Part shown: piece after piece, positions 41,177 through 51,082 of the stretch
How the letters are laid out: every line of letters starts with the position of its first letter
Numbering within the stretch: position 1 is the stretch's first letter
From: Bacteroidales bacterium Bact_22
GTDB taxonomy: Bacteria > Bacteroidota > Bacteroidia > Bacteroidales > F082
Length of the DNA: 64,000 nt
Assembly: GCA_001603665.1 (NCBI GenBank)
Contig: LUZN01000004.1
Location: forward strand, 1-64,000
Direction of reading: 5' to 3'
Notes under the pieces: model-generated
Told to the model about the DNA's origin: nothing
Databases searched by the model: none
The model's input: the letters and a program-made list of their open reading frames with translations, nothing else
Program-made: the position numbers and the translations under genes

Positions 41177-42018
41177 TGTTTAGGCTGATAAAGCTTTAAA
41201 AGTGCAGCTTTTTCTTCGTCTTTGAGATAAATAAGGTTCGAGATGAGCCATCCGGCGTTATATCCGCTGCGGTTGAACCACGACACCTCGAAGTACCAGT
41301 TTTTAATCTGGAAGATATGGAACTTCACGCTCTCGACGTGGTCGAATTTCAGGTTTCCTTGTTTTATCTCATAAAAAAACAGTGTCAGATAATCTGGCAT
41401 GTAGTCGGTCGATGCATAATACTCAACGGTTTCAGGGTCGTTAAACACCTTGTAGATGTTCATGAAGTCGAGCTCGTGACTCATAGGGTGGAGGAAGTGT
41501 TTCTCGCGCTCGGCCAGCTCGCCTTGCGGGAAATATTTCTGAAACTCCGAGAAAAACACGTTCGAAAGCACCCATTTCGAGCCTAAGCCTTCCTTCTCTA
41601 GCACCAAAATCATGCTGATGTCGACCATCTGGCCTTTCCATTTGAACTTTGCCGACACCTCGGAATACCAGTTGCCACCGAGAAACTCCATATACTGGTT
41701 GTTCTTGATGAGGTCTTCCACGAAGAAGTCGCGCAAAGCACCCGCTGTTCTTGGGTTGTCGAGGTCAAACAGCAGCGGCAGCACGTCCTTGCGTTTCTTA
41801 GGGTTACGGAAGTTAGGATCGTTAGGATTCAGCTTCTTGCCGTACTGGTCCTCCTCGTAGTTGAACCTGTTGATAAACTGGCCCATCTGCTTTGTCATGG
41901 TGTAGAGCTCGCGCTCGTCCATCTCGACATTGCCGAGGTCGTTAAGCACCTGTGCGTCAACTTTAAAACATAGTGCCAGCATTAACACTGGCACCATAAG
42001 TCTCAAAACTTTATTCAT
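41173..42018 (-). CDS. hypothetical exported protein (LRR operon)
   Basis: signal peptide MNKVLRLMVPVLMLALCFKVDA; 4-bp overlap with the LRR gene. Confidence 0.8.
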   Translation of the reverse strand: MNKVLRLMVPVLMLALCFKVDAQVLNDLGNVEMDERELYTMTKQMGQFINRFNYEEDQYGKKLNPNDPNFRNPKKRKDVLPLLFDLDNPRTAGALRDFFVEDLIKNNQYMEFLGGNWYSEVSAKFKWKGQMVDISMILVLEKEGLGSKWVLSNVFFSEFQKYFPQGELAEREKHFLHPMSHELDFMNIYKVFNDPETVEYYASTDYMPDYLTLFFYEIKQGNLKFDHVESVKFHIFQIKNWYFEVSWFNRSGYNAGWLISNLIYLKDEEKAALLKLYQPKQ

Positions 42019-42602
42019 TATTTCTTTGTCGTTTCTTTCACGCGCATGTCGCCGAGCAACACATCCCAGAAGCCGATGAGGCGGCCGCCAATCTGGGTCT
42101 CTTTACGCTTGACGTATACGGTGATGTCTTTCTTTGTCGTATCCTGGTAGATGAGTCTGCCTTCAGCGTCGTAGCCTTTGAATGTCTGGAAGATGGTGAT
42201 CACGCCGACGTATGTTCCGTCAGGTTGGCGCTGTAAGTCAGACACATACTGAATCTTATACCAGTCGATTTCGACGCGGTCGTAGTTGAGGCGCATCAGT
42301 CTCTCGAGGTACTGACGTACTTTATAATACTCGATTTTTGTCTTGGCGAGTGATGAAACGCCGATCTCTGCATCTGGTGCGAAGAGCTCTTCGGCACGGT
42401 CGATAACGCGGTTGGCCTCGCTCCAAGGAGTGTTCTTCGAGCCGATCAGTTTGACGTATTTCGACAGGTCGCGGACTTTCTCAAGAGCCAAGCTGTCGAT
42501 GGCTTGTTTGCGTTCCGGGCTGAGCTCAGGCTCCTGCGCGAAGGCCTGATAGCCTGTGAGTGCGAAAAATGCGAATGCTATTGCAAATAATACCTTTTTC
42601 AT
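42018..42602 (-). CDS. hypothetical exported protein resembling the N-terminus of the LRR protein
   Basis: signal peptide MKKVLFAIAFAFFALTGYQAFA; overlaps neighbour by 1 nt. Confidence 0.8.
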   Translation of the reverse strand: MKKVLFAIAFAFFALTGYQAFAQEPELSPERKQAIDSLALEKVRDLSKYVKLIGSKNTPWSEANRVIDRAEELFAPDAEIGVSSLAKTKIEYYKVRQYLERLMRLNYDRVEIDWYKIQYVSDLQRQPDGTYVGVITIFQTFKGYDAEGRLIYQDTTKKDITVYVKRKETQIGGRLIGFWDVLLGDMRVKETTKK

Positions 42603-42603
42603 C

Positions 42604-43245
42604 TTATTTCTTAATTAATTCGAGTTCTGTAATCTTGTGTTCTTCGTTGTATTTTACGTTGTCGACAGCCACGTTGACCTTCTTCTGATCCTTCAGGTAG
42701 TTGAGGTAATTGACGGCTGTCGTCGGACGGTCGTAGTCACCGTAGTTGTTGAGACGGATGAGCACCACAGCGTCAGGTGATTCAAACATCTTCAGAGCTT
42801 CCTTGATGAAGTTATTGGCTGTTGTCACATCCTTTGCGTTGGCAATCATGGTGAAATAGTCGGTGAGAGCGGTCTTCGGCTTGTTTTGCTCCTCAAGCTC
42901 GCGCAGACGCTGTTCTTCCTCGAGACGTTTCTGCTCCGCGATGCGGTCTCTCTCGGCGATGGCGTTGGTGACCTTTTGCTCGGCACGCTCAATCATCTCC
43001 ACGATTTCTGGGTTTTTCTTTGAGAAATCAATCTTCTTCAGCTCGTTGATACGGTCGAGTTGTTCCTCCAAAGTCCAATCTGTCTCGTCATTCAAGATGG
43101 CGTTCAAGTCATGTTCTGCCTGCTTGACAGCGGCTTTGTACTCTTTCTTTGACATTCCTTTAGAAGAGTTGCAACTTGTTGCTCCACAGAGAGTTACGAG
43201 AGCAATCATTGCTAAAATGATGATACTTTTTAGTTGTTTTAACAT
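42604..43245 (-). CDS. hypothetical lipoprotein, first gene of the LRR operon
   Basis: lipobox LCGATSC; coiled-coil-rich middle; ends 1 nt before the next gene. Confidence 0.8.
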   Translation of the reverse strand: MLKQLKSIIILAMIALVTLCGATSCNSSKGMSKKEYKAAVKQAEHDLNAILNDETDWTLEEQLDRINELKKIDFSKKNPEIVEMIERAEQKVTNAIAERDRIAEQKRLEEEQRLRELEEQNKPKTALTDYFTMIANAKDVTTANNFIKEALKMFESPDAVVLIRLNNYGDYDRPTTAVNYLNYLKDQKKVNVAVDNVKYNEEHKITELELIKK

Positions 43246-43344
43246 ACTGCTATGAATTTTTCAATATTAATAACTCGCAAAGTTAAGAAATATTTTGATA
43301 TTGTACACGAATATTAAAGATTTTTTAGCAATTTTGATGTCGGA

Positions 43345-45078
43345 ATGAAACATTACAACATACCGATATTTTTGCCCGAACTCGCATGCCCTTTCCGATG
43401 CGTTTATTGTAACCAGTTTAGTATTACTGGAAAGCAGCAACTGTCTGATATTCAGGAAGTTAAAAATACAATAGACAAGTATCTCGATTCCTTTAAAGAA
43501 AAAGAAAGGTTTGTCGAGGTGGCGTTTTTCGGAGGAAATTTCACCGGTTTGCCTGAAAAAATGCAGGACGATTTTTTGAAAATCGTGCAGCCTTACCTCG
43601 AAAAAGGCGTTGTAAATGGTATCAGATGTTCGACAAGACCCGATTATATCGATGAAAAAAGGGTGAAAATTCTGAAGAGTTTCGGGATGAAGAATATCGA
43701 GCTCGGGGCGCAGACGACTAATGATGTTATCTTGCAGAAATGCGGTCGCGGTCATACTTTCAAAGATATTGAAAATGCTTCGCAAATTATTGTGAATGAA
43801 GGAATTACGCTCGGCTTGCAGATGATGATAGGCTTGCCGTTCGACAGTTTTAATGATGATTTGCAGACGGCAAAGGATATAGTGCGGCTTGGCGCGAAGG
43901 AGACGAGAATTTATCCGTGCATAGTGGTGAAGGACACCGAGCTGGAAAAGCTTTATAATAAAGGTGAATACAAGCCTTTGAGCATTGATGATGCAGTCGA
44001 GCAATCGGCTACGCTTTACGAATATTTTAATAAAAACGACGTAAAAGTTTTGAGGATCGGACTTCACGCCTCTGAAGATCTTAATGGCACCGCTTATGTG
44101 GCCGGACCGTATCATCCCAACTTCGCCGAGATGGTTTTCAGTCGCCTCTGGGGTCGGAAATTCGATAAAATCGATGAAAAATCGGATGAGATTGTTATTG
44201 AGGTGCCAAAAAATGAATTGAATCACGCGATAGGGTATAAAGGTGAGAATAAGAAGAAATTGGAGGAACGATATAAACGCGTCGTCATTGTAGAGAAGCC
44301 ACAGTGTGACGTCTCTGCTTGCAATTTGCAAACAAAATGCAAGCACCAAAATGAAAAATCTTTGCCAATAGCAATAATTGCTAGTGATTCCATGCCTAAC
44401 AAAGCAAAGGAAAATTTGTCTAAACTAGGCGATGTTGTGTGGTTGGAGCCCTCCGACAAGGCCTATCCTTCCATCTCGTCGCACCCCGATATTTTCTTCT
44501 TTTGCAAGGACGAAAGACATTGTAACTCAGTGATTTACGCGAAAAACGTTGATATTAATTTGCCTCCTGAAATCGAGGTGATAAAAGGTGAAAAAGAAGT
44601 CGGCAAAAAATATCCCGACACCGTTCCATACAACGCAGTCGGAGTTGGTAACACGCTGATACACAATATGTTATATACCGATTTGTCCATAAAAAATCTA
44701 TATGGAAAAATATCAACAAAATCCGTGCAACTCGCTGTAAATCAAGGATATACGCGATGTAATTTATTGGCCTTGGATGAGCGAAATTTCATCACCTCCG
44801 ACATGGGAATAAAACGCGTTTTGGAGGCCAATGGATGCAATGTGTTCTATGTCGACCCGCATCAAATCACTCTGCCAGGACAGGATTACGGCTTCTTCCC
44901 AGGATGCTGCGGACTGGTCGACGACACCGTGGTGGTGTGCGGAGCGTTGAAACATTTGAAGGAATGTAAGGAGCTGAGGAAGTTTATTCGTCGTAACAAC
45001 ATGAAAATCATCGAGTTATACGATGGCATACTTGTCGACGTCGGAAGTATTTTCTTTATCCGGAAAACGAAAAATTAG
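43345..45078 (+). CDS. radical SAM protein (Elp3/oxygen-independent-coproporphyrinogen-like) fused to a DUF6873/GME-fold-like C-terminal domain
   Basis: N-terminal LACPFRCVYCNQFSITG (CxxxCxxC); C-terminal VNQGYTRCNLLALDERNFITSDMGIKRVLEANGCNVFYVDPHQITLPGQDYGFFPGCCGLVDDTVVVCGALKHL...GILVDVGSIFFI. Confidence 0.82.
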   Translation: MKHYNIPIFLPELACPFRCVYCNQFSITGKQQLSDIQEVKNTIDKYLDSFKEKERFVEVAFFGGNFTGLPEKMQDDFLKIVQPYLEKGVVNGIRCSTRPDYIDEKRVKILKSFGMKNIELGAQTTNDVILQKCGRGHTFKDIENASQIIVNEGITLGLQMMIGLPFDSFNDDLQTAKDIVRLGAKETRIYPCIVVKDTELEKLYNKGEYKPLSIDDAVEQSATLYEYFNKNDVKVLRIGLHASEDLNGTAYVAGPYHPNFAEMVFSRLWGRKFDKIDEKSDEIVIEVPKNELNHAIGYKGENKKKLEERYKRVVIVEKPQCDVSACNLQTKCKHQNEKSLPIAIIASDSMPNKAKENLSKLGDVVWLEPSDKAYPSISSHPDIFFFCKDERHCNSVIYAKNVDINLPPEIEVIKGEKEVGKKYPDTVPYNAVGVGNTLIHNMLYTDLSIKNLYGKISTKSVQLAVNQGYTRCNLLALDERNFITSDMGIKRVLEANGCNVFYVDPHQITLPGQDYGFFPGCCGLVDDTVVVCGALKHLKECKELRKFIRRNNMKIIELYDGILVDVGSIFFIRKTKN

Positions 45079-45079
45079 C

Positions 45080-45087
45080 TATCTTTG
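45080..45087 (+). promoter_or_regulatory. Bacteroidota -7 box (TATCTTTG)
   Basis: TAnnTTTG; overlaps the computed start of ORF 45085, arguing for a start at 45103. Confidence 0.6.
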
Positions 45088-45102
45088 CAAAAAATATCTG
45101 TC

Positions 45103-46923
45103 TTGAAAAAAATAGAACTGCTTTCTCCAGCGAAGAACCTCGAAGTGGGTGTTTCCGCCATCAACCATGGCGCCGACGCGGTGTATATCGGCGGTCCGGG
45201 CTTCGGTGCGCGCGAGAAGGCTGGCAACAGCATCGACGACATCGCGAAACTCTGCGACCATGCTGCCATCTACGACGCGAAGGTGTATGTCACGCTCAAC
45301 ACTCTTTTGTTCGACGACGAGCTAGCGTCGGCGCGTAAAATCGCTTGGGATTGCTACAATGCCGGCGTCGATGCGCTGATCGTGCAGGACATGGCTCTTC
45401 TCGAGATGGATATGCCTCCGATAGCGCTCCACGCTTCGACGCAGTGCAACAACACGACGCCCGATAAGGTGAAATTCCTAGAAGACGTCGGCTTCGAACA
45501 GGTGGTGCTCGCCAGGGAACTCAGTCTCGAACAGATCAGAGAGATTCGGGCCAAGACCACAGTGCCTTTGGAGTTCTTCGTCCACGGCGCGCTGTGCGTG
45601 AGCTACAGCGGACAGTGTTATCTAAGTTACCTTATCGGGCGTCGTTCTGCCAACCGAGGGGCCTGCGCTCAGCCATGCCGACTGGCATGGAGCCTCGAGG
45701 ACGAGACTGGCAAGACGCTGATAAACAACAGGTATCTGCTGTCGCTGCGCGATATGAATAACTCGAGAAACCTCGAGGCTCTCATCGACGCCGGCATCAC
45801 TTCTTTCAAAATCGAAGGTCGCCTCAAAGATTCCGACTACGTGAAAAACACCACGGCCTACTACCGTCAGGCTCTCGACGAAATCATAGCCCGAAGGTCT
45901 GATCTGGAGCGCGCGTCACGAGGCGCGTCGATGCCGGGCTTCATCCCGAATCTCGAGAAATCGTTCAATAGGGGCTTCACCGATTACTTCATCCACGGCC
46001 GCCAGAAAGGCATCGACGCGCCATTCACCCCAAAGTCAATGGGCGAGCACATAGGCGAAATCACGAAGATCGACGGCAAACGCCTGACTGTCAAGCTGAA
46101 CGACGGCGTCACCCTCCACAACGGCGACGGCCTCTGTTTCCTGGATGACAACAAAGAATTACAAGGCTTCAACGTCAACGGCGTCGACGGAAACACACTG
46201 TTAAGTTCGTCGCTGTTGTCATTCCGAGCGCAGCGAGGAACCCCCTTATATCGCAACTATGACATCCTCTGGCAGCGTTCCGTCGACGCCTCCAACGGCA
46301 ACCGGAAACTCCCGATAAACCTTGAGCTCTCCGAGACCTCCGAGGGCTTCAAGTTATCATCCGAAAACGTCAGCGTTTGCCTGCAATGCCCCAAAGACAT
46401 TGCCAAAAATCCCGAAAAAGCCCTCGAAAACATCCGCACCAAACTGTCGCAATGGGGTGACACAAAATTCACGGTCAAAGACATCGAAATAAAATTCAAC
46501 GACGTCTATTTCATCCCTGCCTCGGTTCTCGGCGAGATGAAACGCCAACTGGTTGTTGAATTGGAAAAGGCACTGGTGGAAAATCATCGTGAAAACCGTA
46601 TTGTACGGACACACCGCGTGTGTCCACTGCAATCGAATTACCCCGAATCCGACCTGTCATATCTCGGCAACGTCACCAATTCCCTCTCCCGCCAATTCTA
46701 TGAGAATCACGGCGTTACGTATATCGACGACGGCATGGAGAAGACTATGCCCGAAGGCGAGACCGTGGTGATGACAACCAAACATTGCATCCGTTATGCC
46801 AACGGCATGTGCGCCAAAGAAATCGGGAAACCCGCAACACCTTTATATCTCACCAACGAACGGGGCCGTTTCCGCCTCGACTTCGACTGCAAAAATTGTT
46901 GCATGAAAGTGGTCAGTATTTAA
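45103..46923 (+). CDS. U32-family peptidase (RlhA/TrhP-like)
   Basis: ELLSPAKNLEVGVSAINHGADAVYIGGPGFGAREKAGNS, ELSLEQIREIRAKTTVPLEFFVHGALCVSYSGQCYLSYLIGRRSANRGACAQPCR; TTG start 45103. Confidence 0.93.
   Translation: MKKIELLSPAKNLEVGVSAINHGADAVYIGGPGFGAREKAGNSIDDIAKLCDHAAIYDAKVYVTLNTLLFDDELASARKIAWDCYNAGVDALIVQDMALLEMDMPPIALHASTQCNNTTPDKVKFLEDVGFEQVVLARELSLEQIREIRAKTTVPLEFFVHGALCVSYSGQCYLSYLIGRRSANRGACAQPCRLAWSLEDETGKTLINNRYLLSLRDMNNSRNLEALIDAGITSFKIEGRLKDSDYVKNTTAYYRQALDEIIARRSDLERASRGASMPGFIPNLEKSFNRGFTDYFIHGRQKGIDAPFTPKSMGEHIGEITKIDGKRLTVKLNDGVTLHNGDGLCFLDDNKELQGFNVNGVDGNTLLSSSLLSFRAQRGTPLYRNYDILWQRSVDASNGNRKLPINLELSETSEGFKLSSENVSVCLQCPKDIAKNPEKALENIRTKLSQWGDTKFTVKDIEIKFNDVYFIPASVLGEMKRQLVVELEKALVENHRENRIVRTHRVCPLQSNYPESDLSYLGNVTNSLSRQFYENHGVTYIDDGMEKTMPEGETVVMTTKHCIRYANGMCAKEIGKPATPLYLTNERGRFRLDFDCKNCCMKVVSI
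46216..46245 (+). repeat. REP-like palindrome inside the U32 peptidase CDS
   Basis: TTGTCATTCCGAGCGCAGCGAGGAACCCCC; matches the right arm of the element at 63352-63385 (TTGTCATTCCGAG...GCGAGGAATCTCA). Confidence 0.85.
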
Positions 46924-46968
46924 AAAAGTTGTAAATTTGCAATTTTGTAGAATATAACAATAAACGAT

Positions 46969-48729
46969 ATGTTTAGAACTCATACATGTGGTGAACTTCG
47001 CATGGCCAACGTGGGTCAGGAAGTCACTTTGAGCGGCTGGGTGCAGCGCGTGCGCGACAAAGGCGCCCTGCTTTGGATTGATCTCCGTGATCGTTATGGT
47101 ATTACGCAACTCTTTATGCAAGAAGGAGTTAGCTCGGCTGAGACGATGAAGACCGCCCGCGAGATAGGACGTGAATTCGTCATTCAGGCTAAAGGCGTCG
47201 TGGTTGAACGCGAATCGAAAAACCCTAAAAACCCGACAGGCGACATCGAACTGAAAGTCGAGTCTCTCAAGATTTTGACGACATCTAAGGTGCCTCCGTT
47301 CACAATCGAAGACGTGAGCGACGGCGGCGACGACATCCGCATGAAGTACCGTTACCTCGACCTGCGCCGCAACCCAATCAAAAATAACATCATCTTGCGC
47401 CATAAGATGGCACAGGAAGTGCGTAAATATCTGTCAGGCAACGACTTCCTCGAAATCGAGACTCCTTGCTTGATTAAATCGACTCCTGAAGGCGCCCGCG
47501 ACTTCGTGGTGCCGAGCCGTATGAACCCAGGCGAGTTCTACGCTCTTCCACAGTCACCGCAGCAGTTCAAGCAGCTCCTCATGGTAGCAGGCTTCGACCG
47601 TTATTTCCAGATTGTACGCTGCTTCCGCGACGAAGACCTCCGTGCTGACCGTCAGCCTGAGTTCACACAGATCGACTGCGAGATGTCGTTCGTTGAACAG
47701 GAAGACGTCATCAACATGTTCGAGGGCTTGGCGAAACATCTGTTTAAGACCATCAAAGGCATTGAATTAGGCGATTTCCCAAGAATCACTTGGCAAGACG
47801 CAATGAAATATTATGGTTCAGACAAGCCGGATATCCGTTTCGGAATGAAGTTTGTGGAGCTCAACGACGTGGCGAAAGGTCACGGCTTCTCGGTGTTCGA
47901 TGAGGCTGAACTCGTGGTCGCCATCAACGCTGAAGGCTGCGCCAACTACACCCGCAAGCAGACTGACGCACTCACCGATTTCGTGAAACGTCCGCAGGTG
48001 GGAGCGAAAGGCCTCGTTTACGTGAAATACAACGAAGACGGCACAATCAAATCGTCGGTCGATAAGTTCTACACACCTGAGATTTTGAAGACTTGGCTCG
48101 ACAAATGCAACGCTAAACCAGGCGATATGCTGTTGATACTCAGCGGTAAAGCTATGCCGACAAGAGTTCAGATGAACGCTTTGCGTCTCGAGATGGGTAA
48201 CCAACTCGGCTTACGCGACCCTAACGTGTATAAACCATTGTGGGTCATCGACTTCCCGCTTCTCGAATGGGACGAAGAGACACAGCGTTATTACGCCATG
48301 CACCATCCGTTCACGGCTCCGAAACCTGAGGATGAATACCTCCTCGAGCAGCCTGACAAATGGGGTGAGATCCGTGCAAACGCTTATGACATCGTGCTCA
48401 ACGGCACTGAAGTGGGTGGCGGCTCCGTTCGTATCCACGACAAGAACCTGCAGAAGAAGATGTTCCATACCCTCGGCTTCACCGACGAGAAGGCTCAGGA
48501 GCAGTTCGGCTTCCTGATGAACGCTTTCGAATACGGAGCACCACCTCACGCAGGTCTCGCCTTCGGCTTCGACCGCCTCTGCTCGCTCTTCGGAGGTCAA
48601 GACAGCATCCGCGACTTCATCGCATTCCCGAAGAACAACCAGGGACGCGATGTCATGGCGGAATCACCGTCACCGATCGCGCAAGAGCAGCTCGATGAGC
48701 TTCAGATAGCATTGAATTTGAAAGATTAA
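46969..48729 (+). CDS. aspS: aspartate--tRNA ligase
   Basis: [82 protein letters not shown]. Confidence 0.98.
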   Translation: MFRTHTCGELRMANVGQEVTLSGWVQRVRDKGALLWIDLRDRYGITQLFMQEGVSSAETMKTAREIGREFVIQAKGVVVERESKNPKNPTGDIELKVESLKILTTSKVPPFTIEDVSDGGDDIRMKYRYLDLRRNPIKNNIILRHKMAQEVRKYLSGNDFLEIETPCLIKSTPEGARDFVVPSRMNPGEFYALPQSPQQFKQLLMVAGFDRYFQIVRCFRDEDLRADRQPEFTQIDCEMSFVEQEDVINMFEGLAKHLFKTIKGIELGDFPRITWQDAMKYYGSDKPDIRFGMKFVELNDVAKGHGFSVFDEAELVVAINAEGCANYTRKQTDALTDFVKRPQVGAKGLVYVKYNEDGTIKSSVDKFYTPEILKTWLDKCNAKPGDMLLILSGKAMPTRVQMNALRLEMGNQLGLRDPNVYKPLWVIDFPLLEWDEETQRYYAMHHPFTAPKPEDEYLLEQPDKWGEIRANAYDIVLNGTEVGGGSVRIHDKNLQKKMFHTLGFTDEKAQEQFGFLMNAFEYGAPPHAGLAFGFDRLCSLFGGQDSIRDFIAFPKNNQGRDVMAESPSPIAQEQLDELQIALNLKD

Positions 48730-48734
48730 TAGGT

Positions 48735-49829
48735 ATGAAAAGAGTCCTTATAACCACCGGTGGCGGCGACTGTCCTGGATTGAACGCGGTGATTCGCGCT
48801 ATTGTGAAGCGTGCGTCGCAGGAGACCGACTGGGAAGTTCTCGGCAGCATCCAAGCCTTCAACGGAGTGCTTTGGGAGCCGCAGGAGATAGTGCGCCTCA
48901 CCCCTGAAACAGTGCGCGGAATACATTTCCGTGGCGGCACAATCATTGAGACAACCAACAAAGGCGGCCCGTTCACCTGGCCTGTCAAGAAAAACGACGG
49001 CACCTGGGAGATAGTCGACCGTAGCGACGAGATGATCCGCCGACTCGAATATATGGGCGTCGACTGCGTCATCAACATTGGCGGCGACGGCTCGCAGCGT
49101 ATCTCACAGAAGTTGTACGAAAAAGGACTTAATATCATAGGTGTGCCGAAGACCATCGACAACGATCTCTCGATGACCGACTGTACCTTCGGATTCCAGA
49201 CCGCAGTGCAGATTGCTACCGAAGCCGTTGATAAGTTAGTCACCACCGCGGCGTCGCATAATAGAGTATTCGTACTTGAAGTCATGGGTCGCGACGCCGG
49301 CTGGATCGCGCTAAACGCAGCAATTGCTGGTGGTGCTGAGGTGTGCTTATTACCAGAGTTCCCTTACGACGTCAACATAGTGAAGAAACGTCTCGAGGAG
49401 CGTTTCCACAACGACCGTGGTCATGCAATCGTGGTCATCAGCGAGGGCGCGAAGCCAAAAGACGGCACGCAGATCTTCACCAAGAGCAACGAGCCTGGCT
49501 ACGAGAACGTGAAACTCGGTGGCATAGGAGTGAAGTTCATCGAACAGATGAAAGCCGCTGGCTTTGAACACGATATGCGTGAGACCACACTCGGTCACCT
49601 GCAGCGTGGCGGCGTGCCTATCGCTTACGACAGAGTGCTTGCGTCACAGTTCGGCGTGAAGGCGTTTGAGATGGTTTTGAATAAGGAATACGGTCACATG
49701 GTGGCTTACCGTCACCCGCATGTGATAAGCGTGCCTATCAAAGATGCAGTGGCGAAGATGAACTTCGTGGAGCCGGATTGCGACCTTATCAATACCGCAA
49801 AAGGACTGAATATTTCGTTAGGAATCTAA
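48735..49829 (+). CDS. 6-phosphofructokinase (mixed-type active site)
   Basis: TTGGGDCPGLNAVIRAI, NIGGDGSQRISQKL, GVPKTIDNDLSMTDCTFGFQTAV, MGRDAGWIAL. Confidence 0.93.
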   Translation: MKRVLITTGGGDCPGLNAVIRAIVKRASQETDWEVLGSIQAFNGVLWEPQEIVRLTPETVRGIHFRGGTIIETTNKGGPFTWPVKKNDGTWEIVDRSDEMIRRLEYMGVDCVINIGGDGSQRISQKLYEKGLNIIGVPKTIDNDLSMTDCTFGFQTAVQIATEAVDKLVTTAASHNRVFVLEVMGRDAGWIALNAAIAGGAEVCLLPEFPYDVNIVKKRLEERFHNDRGHAIVVISEGAKPKDGTQIFTKSNEPGYENVKLGGIGVKFIEQMKAAGFEHDMRETTLGHLQRGGVPIAYDRVLASQFGVKAFEMVLNKEYGHMVAYRHPHVISVPIKDAVAKMNFVEPDCDLINTAKGLNISLGI

Positions 49830-51082
49830 AGGATATTCATACGGTTCGCGTCCTGTTTCAGGAACACGAATATCATCATTGAGAAAAACATGAGGCTTGA
49901 GCCTCCGTAACTTAGGAATGGCAATGGGATGCCGATGACAGGCACCAATCCTATCGTCATTCCTATATTTATTGCAAAGTGGAAGAAGAAAATGCACGCT
50001 ATGCCATAGCCGTATATTCGACTGAACGGAGATCGTTGCCGCTCGGCTAAGTGTATGATTCTCAGCATCAAAGCAAGATAAAGAGCTATCAGGAAGAAGC
50101 ATCCGATGAATCCCGACTCCTCGCCGACGGTGCAGAAGATGAAGTCGGTGTGCTGCTCGGGCACGAAGTTGTATTTCGTCATGGTGCCATGCAGGTAGCC
50201 CTTGCCCGAGAAACCTCCCGAACCTATAGCAATCATTGACTGATTCAAGTTATATCCCACACCTCTGATGTCGTGTTCTTTACCCAAAATGATGTTGATA
50301 CGCGTCTGCTGATGCGGCTTCAAAACATGATGGAAGGCGAAGTCGACGGAAAACACAAAGGCGCAGGCCGCGATGAGGATGCCCGTCAAGAGCCAGACGT
50401 TTTTCTTGGTGCGGTCGATCATCAGGAGGAAGATGGCATAGATCACTGCCAGTCCTATCATGACATACCACTTTGAAACACAAAGAGATAGTATGAACAG
50501 CGTGGCTGCCACAAGTCCGATGATTAGAATCCTTCCGCCCATACCTTCGCGATAAAGCACGAATAAAAAGATGATGAACACCGATGCCGAGCCGGCGTCG
50601 CCTTGCGCCAAGATGAGCAGCATAGGGAGGAAGACGATGCCGTAGGCTGTGAGTTTGGTCTTGAATTTCGTGAGGTCGGTGTCGAGCTTGCCGAGATAAT
50701 GCGCCAAGGCCAGCGCCGTGCCAAACTTAGCGAACTCGGAAGGCTGGAACGAGATAGGTCCTAGCTGAATCCACGAGGTGGAGCCTGAGATCTTGGAGCC
50801 TATGACCAACACCAACAACAAACTCAGCAACGACAAGCCGTAGATGACATATGCAAAAGCGTTGAAAACTTTAGCATCTATTAGCAAAATCACAAATCCC
50901 ACCAACATGCTGACGCCGATGAAGACAAGCTGCTTGCCGTAGTTTTGCGAGAAGTCCCAGATATGCGGGTGGTCGGCGTTGAATGCCGCGGCGTAGATGC
51001 TGAGAAGTCCGATTGTCACCAAGGCTAAGTAGATGACAAACAGCCAGATATCGATTTTTCCTATGAATGTCTTGCTTCTCAT
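49826..51082 (-). CDS. rodA: rod shape-determining protein RodA (SEDS)
   Basis: GSTSWIQLGPISFQPSEFAKFGTALALA, LGKEHDIRGVGYNLNQSMIAIGSGGFSGKGYLHGTMTKYNFVPEQHTDFIFCTVGEESGF. Confidence 0.95.
   Translation of the reverse strand: MRSKTFIGKIDIWLFVIYLALVTIGLLSIYAAAFNADHPHIWDFSQNYGKQLVFIGVSMLVGFVILLIDAKVFNAFAYVIYGLSLLSLLLVLVIGSKISGSTSWIQLGPISFQPSEFAKFGTALALAHYLGKLDTDLTKFKTKLTAYGIVFLPMLLILAQGDAGSASVFIIFLFVLYREGMGGRILIIGLVAATLFILSLCVSKWYVMIGLAVIYAIFLLMIDRTKKNVWLLTGILIAACAFVFSVDFAFHHVLKPHQQTRINIILGKEHDIRGVGYNLNQSMIAIGSGGFSGKGYLHGTMTKYNFVPEQHTDFIFCTVGEESGFIGCFFLIALYLALMLRIIHLAERQRSPFSRIYGYGIACIFFFHFAINIGMTIGLVPVIGIPLPFLSYGGSSLMFFSMMIFVFLKQDANRMNIL

Noticed and set aside
43267-44349. 360-aa minus-strand ORF opposite the radical SAM gene
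   Set aside because: Antisense to a CDS with clear radical SAM motifs; Phe/Ile/Leu-rich composition and no recognisable domain, typical of a shadow ORF.
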